12,006 nt of DNA from Caryophanales bacterium UBA4694 (GTDB taxonomy: Bacteria; Bacillota_I; Bacilli_A; RFN20; CAG-288). Below, piece by piece: positions 1 through 6,798 of this stretch. The position numbers were made by a program, and so were the translations under genes. The DNA is taken from assembly GCA_002404835.1 (NCBI GenBank), contig DHKM01000054.1, forward strand, positions 1 through 12,006, given 5' to 3'. Numbering within the stretch: position 1 is the stretch's first letter; every line of letters begins with the position of its first letter. The notes beneath the pieces were generated by a model. That model searched no databases. It was not told the origin of the DNA and worked only from the letters and a program-made list of their open reading frames with translations.

Positions 1-164
1 TACAGGTCGGTCATCCAGGAGAAGCTGGAAGGTTTCTGCTCATTCAGATCCATCTACTTCTTCATCAAAGGGAAGGGCTATACCGGAGGCTATATGATTC
101 TTAGGGAATACTGCAGAGCCGTTTCCCTGGAAAAGACGAGAGCCGCACAGATGCGGTTTGGTAT
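1..164 (+). pseudogene. istA: IS21-family IstA transposase, central fragment
   Basis: Frame 1 is open from the window edge to a stop at 199-201 and encodes a recognisable IS21 IstA segment. It has a YRSVIQEKLEG...FIKGKGYTGGY...LREYC stretch, then AAQMRF, which in IstA normally leads through ET-PG-QA into the VDWKE catalytic motif. Homology stops after MRF (about 159). The expected next part (AHVDWKE) is found in the same orientation from about 810. I read this as the left half of one istA interrupted by a later insertion. The N-terminus lies left of the window. Family membership is clear from the motifs; the exact breakpoint is approximate. Confidence 0.75.
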
Positions 165-241
165 TGTCAATGTAAAAGCTGATCAATTTGACCAACGTTG
201 ATTTGAACAGTGAACGATGGGAAGGGAGCAGTGAAGGCTAG

Positions 242-254
242 TGTAAATGTTAAT
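242..254 (+). repeat. IS21-like terminal repeat, left
   Basis: TGTAAATGTTAAT matches the reverse complement of the right end (TGTAATGTTAAT, from 794 down to 783) except for one extra A. A looser copy, TGTCAATGTAAA, begins at 165. Repeats of this kind are expected as transposase binding sites at IS21 ends. Confidence 0.4.
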
Positions 255-381
255 CTTAAAATGTAGATTTATAGTGGCTGAAAATGTTGGTTCATGACAT
301 ATCTTGTATTCTTACAGGAAAGAAGGAACACTTAAGTGTTCGCGCGAATTTCTCTGGATTTCCGGACCTCCTTCATTTTCT

Positions 382-726
382 TCAATCATTCCCTTTGTCC
401 AGCAGGATCTTCTTCCTTCTGCAGAATGCGGTGAATGCACCGTATTTGGCCTTTCCGAGTTCGTTCGGATGCCTGTCCTTCAGAATCATGAAGAGTGTGG
501 CAAGGTGCACCTGGGGACGCTGGTGGCCCTTTCCTGTACGAAATCCTCGTATGAGTCGTAGATGCTTTTGTAGATTCGTTTCTTCTTCGGTTTTTTTCCT
601 CGTTTATATAGAAGTACTTCTTGACCGTATTCCTACTTGCCTGGAATTCCTCCGCCAGGGCCGAGAAGTTCGGCTTGATGTTTCCGCTCATTTTGATGTA
701 ATTGATCTCAGTATGTTTTCCCTCAT
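382..726 (-). pseudogene. istA: IS21-family IstA, frameshifted 5' remnant
   Basis: An intact AGGAGG (735-740) sits 8 bases upstream of an ATG (724-726), but the frame closes after 12 codons. Losing one A from the A-run at 716-719 would explain this. Restoring it gives MREKHTEINYIKMSG, then NFSALAEEFQASRNTVKKYF, the N-terminal helix-turn-helix of IstA. Homologous text then jumps frame to KPKKKRIYKSIYDSYEDF, and again to LFMILKDRHPNELGKAKYGAF...RRKKI, ending at TGA (382-384). There are at least three frameshifts and the catalytic core is missing. Sequence beyond the stop shows no further IstA. The gene is dead, and its orientation is opposite to the istA halves around it. Confidence 0.7.
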
Positions 727-782
727 GGTCTATGCCTCCTGAAGGTGGTTAATTCCACATTAGCGATTTTAATTAGATTTAT

Positions 783-794
783 ATTAACATTACA
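783..794 (-). repeat. IS21-like terminal repeat, right
   Basis: Read on the minus strand this is TGTAATGTTAAT, about 57 bases upstream of the minus-strand istA remnant's start codon. That is where an IS21 left end would lie. It pairs as an inverted repeat with the copies at 165 and 242. Confidence 0.4.
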
Positions 795-809
795 ATGGAC
801 CGAGATTGA

Positions 810-1252
810 ATTGGCTGTCATGCCCATGTCGACTGGAAGGAACAGATGATGCTTGTTGACCATGACGAAAACCATCATGTCTTCAGCATATTCCTCACAG
901 TAACGGGGGTTACAGGGCCAAATGCGTCTAACTTACGCCTAACAGGAAGGATACGCTCTTTAGGTGTCTTACTAATGCCATCGAATTCATCGGAGGCTCT
1001 CCGAAGGAAGCGCTGTTCGACAACATGAAGATGATAGCCGACCATTCCAGGAGCGAATTCGGTTACGGCGTCATCAATGAGGCATTCCTTGCCTTTGCAA
1101 GGAATGCCTTCTTCGAACCGCGCCTATTCCGGACATTCAGACCGCAAACAAAGGGAAAGGCTGAAGCGCTTGCAAAGCTGACCAAAAGGCTAAGACCGTA
1201 CAACAACGAATTTATGCTTACAGAGTATGGGAACATAGGCCTGTATAGATAG
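810..1252 (+). pseudogene. istA: IS21-family IstA, catalytic-core fragment
   Basis: This is the right half of the istA that starts at 1. From 810 the frame gives AHVDWKEQMMLVDHDE..FSIFLTVTG..NLRLTG. Near 942-950 the homology shifts frame to KDTLFRCLTNAIEFIGGSPKEALFDNMK...FRPQTKGKAEALAKL, ending at TAG (1250-1252). All three DDE residues of the rve/IstA core are still present: Asp in VDW (831-833), Asp in FDNM (1019-1021) and Glu in TKGKAE (1163-1165). They are split by a frameshift and the insertion, so no active protein can be made. The usual C-terminal region after TKGK-E is shortened and istB does not follow. Confidence 0.8.
1081..1108. repeat. Perfect 12-bp stem hairpin in istA remnant
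   Basis: GGCATTCCTTGC (1081-1092) and GCAAGGAATGCC (1097-1108) are exact reverse complements around a four-base CTTT loop. No T-run follows on either strand, so it does not look like a terminator. It lies within codons for EAFLAFARNAF of the IstA core. Confidence 0.6.
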
Positions 1253-1364
1253 AAATTAGGTTCTAACTATACAAGATAATAGATTGGCAATTTAGTCTTT
1301 GACTTGTATTATTTTTTTGAATTGTTTGCTATCAGTGCTTCTTTTTTTGACCATGTTTCTTCAT

Positions 1365-2921
1365 TTATCTTTCTTGCTTTTCTTTTTTCATTTTTTTCTC
1401 TTCTTCTTCTTTTTCTTTTTGTCTTAGTTCTTCTACTTTTTGCTTCAACTTTTTGAAGAATTCTTTATCCTCTTTTGTTTTAACGCCTTTGCCAAATTCT
1501 AAAAGAAATTCTTCGGTCTTTTCAAACTTGACTTGATTAAATTCTTTAATTGCGTTTTCTATTGCAATTTTATAAGCGATTTCTTTTTTTCTGTTTTTAC
1601 ATAGTTCAGAAACAGGTTTTCTCTTTTTTTTATCACGATTTGCGGTTTCTTTTAAAAATTCATTATGTAGTCTTGAGCATATCTTTTTTGTTTTCTTCTT
1701 TTCAGCTTCTAGAATACGGAAATAATTGCGAATTAAAAATAATGCTTTATCTCTACGTAATGTTTCATCACTCGTATCTTTTTTAGGATGCCAAGTGCAA
1801 AAAAATTTATTTGATTTAATATCTGTATGAATTTGTATATATAGCAAATCAAAATCGCTAAAAGCTTTATTAGCCCTCAATTCTTTTTCAAAGTCCGGAT
1901 CATCTTTTAAATGAGTTTTGTAATCGAATTCCATTCCACGATCTTTTAGATATGCAGTTATATATTTGATTTTTTCATGTATTGTTTTCACTTTGTATTC
2001 CGGGTGTGTCTTGTTTAATTCAATTCTACGATTTTCAGCTCTTATTATCGATTGAGGCTTTTTTAGGTTGATTTTATCTAAAATGTCCATCACTTTGTAA
2101 GGCTCGATCAAATAGATGCATATTCGGTTTAGTGTATGTTGAACGAATTCACTATCCTGGCTATATTTAAGATCATTGTCTTGTATTATTTTCTTATGTG
2201 TTTTTTCAAGTTCTTTAAAATTTAAATCCGAATTTATTTCACGGAATTTTCTAGAAGGCTTTTTATACTCAGGTAGATCATATAGATACAAAAATTGAAG
2301 ATCCATTTTGTATTTTTCTTTAATTTTGGGATCTTTCATTGCCTTTTTTAAGGATAAAGCAAAAATATTTAATAATTTCATACTTAATTTCATACATGTT
2401 GTTTCGTGCGTTCTGACAGAAAAAGAAACAAGGAGAGTTTCAACAAATTGATCCAACGTTCTCTTGATGAGGTCATCAAGAGCGGTAGCTAAGGCATGAG
2501 CATATTGATAACCTCTTTGTGTTAAACAAATGAGTTCAATTTTATTATCAGCTGTTCCTTTTTTCTCTTTTCTTAACAACATGTTTCTTTGTAGTAACCC
2601 AAGAATGCGGGAAGTTTGAACTTTATTTAGATTTAAACTTTCCATGAGTTGCATCCGAGTAAATTTGCCAGAAGGTTTCATGTCTGTAATATAATAGATT
2701 TGTAACGCGGCTTTACTGACTTCAATATCAAAAGGATTTCCGTAAACTGTTTGAGTGTACTTAAAAATTTCATCTTCACATTGCTTTAGAATCATTAAAA
2801 GATGACTTTCCGAATGTAGATGATTGTAATTGGATGAATCGAATTTGAAGTTGTTCGAAAGAATCGTTATAGAGTTCTTGACTGAATCGGCTTTTAACCT
2901 AAAAGATTTTGCTTTATACAT
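1365..2921 (-). CDS. Large MarR-like winged-helix protein, function unknown
   Basis: I do not recognise this 518-residue protein as a named family. The ATG at 2919-2921 is chosen because GGAGG (2927-2931) lies five bases upstream; an upstream in-frame TTG overlaps that site. Residues about 40-160 resemble a MarR fold: a helix at 40-60, then KAALQIYYITDM..GKFTRMQLMESLNLNKVQTSRILGLLQRNMLL, a wing with KKGTADNK, LTQRGYQYAHAL and a long dimerisation-type helix. Residues 170-400 are helical-looking and mixed charge with no motif I can name. The tail (484-518) is Lys/Glu-rich and probably coiled coil. MarR proteins are usually about 150 residues, so about 350 are extra. No signal peptide or membrane segment is visible. 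It stands alone between IS debris and divergent recG. A DNA-binding regulator or DNA-associated protein is plausible, by inference only. Confidence 0.8.
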   Translation of the reverse strand: MYKAKSFRLKADSVKNSITILSNNFKFDSSNYNHLHSESHLLMILKQCEDEIFKYTQTVYGNPFDIEVSKAALQIYYITDMKPSGKFTRMQLMESLNLNKVQTSRILGLLQRNMLLRKEKKGTADNKIELICLTQRGYQYAHALATALDDLIKRTLDQFVETLLVSFSVRTHETTCMKLSMKLLNIFALSLKKAMKDPKIKEKYKMDLQFLYLYDLPEYKKPSRKFREINSDLNFKELEKTHKKIIQDNDLKYSQDSEFVQHTLNRICIYLIEPYKVMDILDKINLKKPQSIIRAENRRIELNKTHPEYKVKTIHEKIKYITAYLKDRGMEFDYKTHLKDDPDFEKELRANKAFSDFDLLYIQIHTDIKSNKFFCTWHPKKDTSDETLRRDKALFLIRNYFRILEAEKKKTKKICSRLHNEFLKETANRDKKKRKPVSELCKNRKKEIAYKIAIENAIKEFNQVKFEKTEEFLLEFGKGVKTKEDKEFFKKLKQKVEELRQKEKEEEEKKMKKEKQER

Positions 2922-2982
2922 TTTTTCCTCCAAAAAAAACAATCATATATTTTATTCGAAACGACACCAAAAAGATAGCAAA

Positions 2983-2998
2983 ATATGAAATTTTATAT
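2983..2998. promoter_or_regulatory. Candidate operator palindrome, divergent promoter region
   Basis: ATATGAAATTTTATAT is a 16-bp inverted repeat: seven of eight pairs are Watson-Crick and the eighth is G-T. It overlaps the possible -10 of the minus-strand winged-helix gene. MarR-type regulators bind palindromes of about this size over their own promoters, so autoregulation is a reasonable guess. The AT-rich background makes chance palindromes common. Confidence 0.35.
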
Positions 2999-3021
2999 AT
3001 CTTCGTGAAAATAATTTGCAA
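2992..3021 (-). promoter_or_regulatory. Possible promoter of the winged-helix gene
   Basis: On the minus strand TTGCAA (3016-3021) is followed after 18 bases by TATAAA (2992-2997), about 70 bases upstream of the ATG at 2921. The hexamers are close to the sigma-A consensus but the spacer is one longer than ideal. Confidence 0.4.
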
Positions 3022-3073
3022 AAGAACAATTTTTAACTTTGATAAGAACGTTTCCTTTTAAAGAAAGGAAAAG

Positions 3074-3079
3074 TATAAT
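3074..3079 (+). promoter_or_regulatory. Possible -10 element for recG
   Basis: An exact TATAAT lies eight bases upstream of the recG ATG (3087). No good -35 is found 16-18 bases further up (TTTCCT is the nearest). If used, transcription would begin at or almost at the start codon. Confidence 0.35.
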
Positions 3080-3086
3080 AAAGAAT

Positions 3087-5069
3087 ATGAATAAAACGGA
3101 ACTATTCGCACTTTTGAAAGTGAGGGATGATAATCAATTGCTTCATATTTTTCCTATCAAGTATGATTCTTTGATTCCCACTCAAATAGATGAATCGCCG
3201 GTTGAAGGAAAAAGGTACGTTTTTCGTGGCTCAGCTGAAAAAGTTAAGCAAATGTTATTTCGAAACACGTCATTGATTCGTTTTCAGGCTAAAATAGGTT
3301 TATTCCATCAACTGAATATGTTGATTGTCAATCAATCGTTTTATTACCTTAAACTAAAATCCGGCAACCAGTTCATTTTTGTGTGTTATTATTCTGAGGC
3401 AAGAAAGGTATATGTTGTTTCATTGGTTGTTGACGCGGATTCCTATTTTGGATTGAGCGGAATTCGTCCGGTTTATTCGCTTCCGAAAGGTGTTCCTTCT
3501 TATTATTTCACTTCTTATATCAAAAAAATTTTTTCAAGTTCCATGCCTTTGGGAATATCTTTCGATTTAATACCTAATGAATTTTTAAAGAAATACAAGC
3601 TTTTGAATGAATACGATGCTCTTCGCTGTATTCATTTACCAAAAAATCAACAAGATTTGTATCAAGGATTAAGAAGATTTAAATATGAGGAAGCTTTGAT
3701 TTATAGTTTGAATTCTCTTTTTATTAAAAACAAAATCGATTCAGAAAAGAAGAAAAAGGGACAAACCATCAGTCATGATAAAATAAATTCCTTTGTTAAA
3801 GGACTGAAATATAAATTAACAAAAGATCAGGTATTGGCAATTCGTGAGATTGTCTTGGATATGGAATCTGATAAAGTTATGTATCGTCTTCTTCAAGGAG
3901 ATGTCGGAACTGGAAAGACAATAGTCGCGATTGCAGCTTTATATGCAAATTTTTTACGAGGATTCCAAGGCGTGATTTTGGCTCCGACCTTTGAATTATC
4001 TGTTCAACATTTTGATAATGTCAAATCAATATTGGATCCATTTGGCATTCGATGTTGTCTTTTTTCGGGAGTTTTGACTACTAGCAAAAAAAATAAAATG
4101 TTAGAAGAAATCGAAGCGGGTAATATCGATGTTATTGTTTCTACACACGCAGTTTTTTCTTCAAAGGTTATTTTTAAAAATCTTGGACTTGTTGTCATCG
4201 ATGAACAACAAAGATTCGGAGTAAAACAAAGAGAAGAACTTGTTGAAAAGGGAAATGGAACTGATCTTCTCATGATGTCTGCCACCCCGATTCCCAGAAC
4301 TTTAGCGCAGATTGTTCATTCTGATTTGGATGTTTCTACCTTGAATCAGTTTCCTCATGGCATCCGTGATGTAGTTACCTCTGTGGTTCGTTCAAGCGAC
4401 CCTTTGATTTATCAGCAAATCGATTTTTATTTGAAGCAAAAACGACAAGTGTTTGTTATCGTACCCAAAATAGAATCCAGCGAAAAGAAAACCGCCGATG
4501 CTAAAAGTGTTTATGAGGAAATGTGTAAACATTATTCATCTGACCAATGTCAGCTTCTTCATGGCAAAATAAAAAAGAATGTTCAGGATGAAATTTATCG
4601 TGAATTCTTATCTGGTAAAAAACCGATTCTTGTATCAACCACTGTTGTTGAAGTTGGAATTGATGTTTCTAATGCCGGTCTATTGATTGTTTTTGATGCT
4701 AATTATTTTGGACTATCAAGTCTTCATCAACTTCGGGGAAGAATCGGACGTAATGGTGAAAAATCAACTGCCCTTCTTATTTATGATGGTGAAGATGAAA
4801 ACGCGAAAAAAAGACTTGATTTTTTGGCTTCGACAAATGATGGATTCAAAATTGCTTCTTATGATTTGCAGAATCGTGGGACAGGATCCTATTCTGGTGA
4901 AAAACAGTCTGGAAGAAGTGAACTACAGGTGTGCGATTTTGTCAATGATTATCCGATTTTTATGGCAGCGAAAGAAGATGCAAAAAAAATGATGGAGCAA
5001 AGGGATAATCCGGATTATCTACAAATGTTTGAATTTTTGAATAAGAAAACGGATAGTTTCCTTGTTTAG
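3087..5069 (+). CDS. recG: ATP-dependent DNA helicase RecG
   Basis: RecG is a superfamily 2 helicase that remodels stalled forks and Holliday junctions. The product (660 residues from ATG 3087) has an N-terminal region with LLHIFPIKYDSL, matching the family's LL-hFP-rY signature, and a wedge/OB-like region. The helicase core follows: Walker A GDVGTGKT (271-278), DEQQRFGV (372-379), SATPIPRTLA (398-407), STTVVEVGIDV, FGLSSLHQLRGRIGR (motif VI, to 555) and the C-terminal QNRGTGSYSGEKQSG segment. The motif II box reads DEQQ where DEQH is usual. An in-frame TTG at 3039 would add 16 residues but has no Shine-Dalgarno and no homology, so the ATG is preferred. The ATG too has only a weak, distant AAGGAAA. 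It heads the rightward cluster, 52 bases before plsX. Confidence 0.93.
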   Translation: MNKTELFALLKVRDDNQLLHIFPIKYDSLIPTQIDESPVEGKRYVFRGSAEKVKQMLFRNTSLIRFQAKIGLFHQLNMLIVNQSFYYLKLKSGNQFIFVCYYSEARKVYVVSLVVDADSYFGLSGIRPVYSLPKGVPSYYFTSYIKKIFSSSMPLGISFDLIPNEFLKKYKLLNEYDALRCIHLPKNQQDLYQGLRRFKYEEALIYSLNSLFIKNKIDSEKKKKGQTISHDKINSFVKGLKYKLTKDQVLAIREIVLDMESDKVMYRLLQGDVGTGKTIVAIAALYANFLRGFQGVILAPTFELSVQHFDNVKSILDPFGIRCCLFSGVLTTSKKNKMLEEIEAGNIDVIVSTHAVFSSKVIFKNLGLVVIDEQQRFGVKQREELVEKGNGTDLLMMSATPIPRTLAQIVHSDLDVSTLNQFPHGIRDVVTSVVRSSDPLIYQQIDFYLKQKRQVFVIVPKIESSEKKTADAKSVYEEMCKHYSSDQCQLLHGKIKKNVQDEIYREFLSGKKPILVSTTVVEVGIDVSNAGLLIVFDANYFGLSSLHQLRGRIGRNGEKSTALLIYDGEDENAKKRLDFLASTNDGFKIASYDLQNRGTGSYSGEKQSGRSELQVCDFVNDYPIFMAAKEDAKKMMEQRDNPDYLQMFEFLNKKTDSFLV

Positions 5070-5121
5070 ACTATAAATGATTTTTTCTATTTGGTAAAAT
5101 GAATAACTGGAGATTTTCAAA

Positions 5122-6114
5122 ATGATTAGAATTGCAGTTGATTTGATGGGAAGTGACTTGGGATGTCAGGAACTATCCAAGGGTGTCTTGGATTTCATGA
5201 AAAACAATCAAGATACTTTTTTTTATTTGGTTGGTGATTTGAAGGAAATTGAACCGCTGTTTCAGAATGTGGATAAGGCAAGGTTTGAAATCATTTCAGC
5301 GGAAAAGACTTTGCCAATGGAAGTTAAACCTTTGGATTTTTTGCGGGCGAAGACTTCCAGTCAATATATTGCAATCATGTTGGTCAAAGAAGGAAAAGCG
5401 GATGCTGTTTTAAGTGCTGGTTCTACGGGTGGACTTGTGACTGGTGCTTCCTTGCTTCTTAGAAACATCAATGGTGTTTCTAGAGGAGGATTGGTTGCTC
5501 CGTTTCCGACAGCCATGTTCAATAAAGCTACTGTAATATTGGATATCGGTGCAAATAACTCGAATACGGCAGAGGATCTTTATGGTTATGCGAAAATGGG
5601 TAGAATTTATTCTCAGAAAATTCTGAATGTGGACAATCCATCTACTTATATTCTTTCCAATGGCACCGAGGAAGGAAAAGGAACAGACGAAATTGTAGAG
5701 GCTTATCATCTCCTGAAAGATAGACAGTTTGATAATTTTAAGGGAAATACAGAGGCAAGAAATGTATTAGACGGAAATCATGATGTGGTTGTCACATCCG
5801 GCTTTTCAGGAAACGTTCTTTTGAAAGCAGTGGAAGGTACGGCTAGCATGATGAATCAGATGATTAAATCGGCATTCAAAACAAATCTTTCCACTAAAAT
5901 CGGATACCTTTTTGCAAGAAAGGGTTTTAAGAATATGAAAGCTACCATGGATTACCGAAAGTATGGTGGGGCAATTTTCCTTGGAGTTAATGGTGTTGTC
6001 GTTAAGGCACATGGCAATAGCAATGCTTATGCATTTTATTATGGAATAGATGTTGCTTATCGTATGGCAAAATCAAATATCGTTGGTGAGATCAAAAAGG
6101 AATTCAGCAAATAA
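5122..6114 (+). CDS. plsX: Phosphate acyltransferase PlsX
   Basis: PlsX converts acyl-ACP and phosphate to acyl-phosphate, the donor used by PlsY to acylate glycerol-3-phosphate in phospholipid synthesis. It acts at the inner face of the membrane. The 330-residue product is of normal length. It shows IAVDLMGSD at the N-terminus (family form DAMGGD), SAGSTGGL (98-105, family SAGNTGAL), DIGAN (141-145) and TSGFSGNVLLKAVEG (225-239). GGAG lies about 10 bases before the ATG. Its TAA overlaps the rnc ATG by one base (TAATG), so the two are probably translationally coupled. The plsX-rnc pairing is common in Firmicutes, where fab genes and acpP often lie between; none is here. Confidence 0.93.
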   Translation: MIRIAVDLMGSDLGCQELSKGVLDFMKNNQDTFFYLVGDLKEIEPLFQNVDKARFEIISAEKTLPMEVKPLDFLRAKTSSQYIAIMLVKEGKADAVLSAGSTGGLVTGASLLLRNINGVSRGGLVAPFPTAMFNKATVILDIGANNSNTAEDLYGYAKMGRIYSQKILNVDNPSTYILSNGTEEGKGTDEIVEAYHLLKDRQFDNFKGNTEARNVLDGNHDVVVTSGFSGNVLLKAVEGTASMMNQMIKSAFKTNLSTKIGYLFARKGFKNMKATMDYRKYGGAIFLGVNGVVVKAHGNSNAYAFYYGIDVAYRMAKSNIVGEIKKEFSK

Positions 6115-6797
6115 TGATCGAAAAAGAACTTGAAAACCTGTTGGAGATGTTTGAAATCAAGACATCTCATCCGGAGCTTTATTTTCAAGCATTTACACAT
6201 GCTAGTTATCATAACGAACATCCTGAATCCTTGGATTATGATAGACTTGAATATTTGGGTGATTCCATTTTGGATATGGTGATTGCTGATTTTCTTTATC
6301 ATGAGTATCCCCAGTGTGATTCGGGAATGTTAAGCAAGATGAGATCGGTTCTTGTATCCGGAAAAATGTTGACTGAACTTTCTGAAAAGAAGTATGGATT
6401 CAGCAAATTGGTCCGCTATTCTAAAGGGGAACGCGATAATGTCCGTTTCCATAAACACATTGACGAAGATGTTTTTGAATCTTTTATCGGTGCAGTTTAT
6501 GTTGACCAAGGTTATGAAAAGACTAGAGCTGTTATCTATGATGTATTCTCACCTTATTTGAAGAATGCTTATTATGAAGCTTTCCGTATCGATGCAAAAG
6601 GAAGGCTTCAGGAGTTGGTTAAAGATACGATAAATTATGTGAAGATATCTGAGGAAAATATAAATACGGATGATGTTTCTTATCTTGTCGAAGCAAGATA
6701 TGGAGATACTGTTTTGGGAATCGGAAGAGGCCATAATCTGAAGGAGGCTCAGACCAATGCGGCTTTGGATGCCCTTTCGAAGAAGGTAGGTGATTAA
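6114..6797 (+). CDS. rnc: Ribonuclease III
   Basis: RNase III cuts double-stranded RNA, including rRNA precursors, and in Firmicutes helps mature SRP RNA. That fits its place beside ftsY and ffh. The 227-residue protein has the signature DRLEYLGDSILDM (43-55) and a second acidic cluster DEDVFESFIGAVYVD (117-131). The metal-binding acids are E46, D50, D119 and E122. A C-terminal dsRNA-binding domain starts near AKGRLQELVKD (161-171) and ends with GIGRGHNLKEAQTNAALDAL. Its last helix is less basic than the usual SKK-AEQ-AA. The start overlaps the plsX stop by one base, with AAGGA about 11 bases upstream. The stop is one base before the ftsY ATG. Confidence 0.94.
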   Translation: MIEKELENLLEMFEIKTSHPELYFQAFTHASYHNEHPESLDYDRLEYLGDSILDMVIADFLYHEYPQCDSGMLSKMRSVLVSGKMLTELSEKKYGFSKLVRYSKGERDNVRFHKHIDEDVFESFIGAVYVDQGYEKTRAVIYDVFSPYLKNAYYEAFRIDAKGRLQELVKDTINYVKISEENINTDDVSYLVEARYGDTVLGIGRGHNLKEAQTNAALDALSKKVGD

Positions 6798-6798
6798 C

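Larger units (their letters stand above)
165..794 (-). mobile_element. Short IS21-derived element inserted in istA
   Basis: This segment separates the two halves of the + strand istA. It starts at TGTCAATGTAAA (165-176) and ends with ATTAACATTACA (783-794), whose reverse complement TGTAATGTTAAT resembles it. A third similar copy, TGTAAATGTTAAT, lies at 242-254. IS21 elements have multiple TGT-beginning terminal repeats, so these fit as ends. At about 630 bp it is far shorter than a full IS21 element (about 2 kb with istA and istB), and it holds only a minus-strand istA 5' remnant. It is an internally deleted or MITE-like derivative that cannot move by itself. I see no clean target-site duplication, and the left boundary could instead be 242. 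Confidence 0.5.

Noticed and set aside
284..742. Open + strand reading frame of 152 codons
   Set aside because: It runs antisense to the recognisable minus-strand istA remnant, has no Shine-Dalgarno and no recognisable motif.
1253..1364. Possible terminator downstream of the winged-helix gene
   Set aside because: Only a 4-bp AGTC/GACT stem can be formed near a T-run, too weak to call on either strand.
1371..1445. Pyrimidine-rich TTC/TTT repeat-like tract on the + strand
   Set aside because: It is the antisense of the Lys/Glu codons encoding the tail of the winged-helix protein, not an independent repeat.
5070..5121. Separate promoter for plsX
   Set aside because: A TAAAAT is present but no matching -35 at a suitable distance; read-through from recG is simpler.
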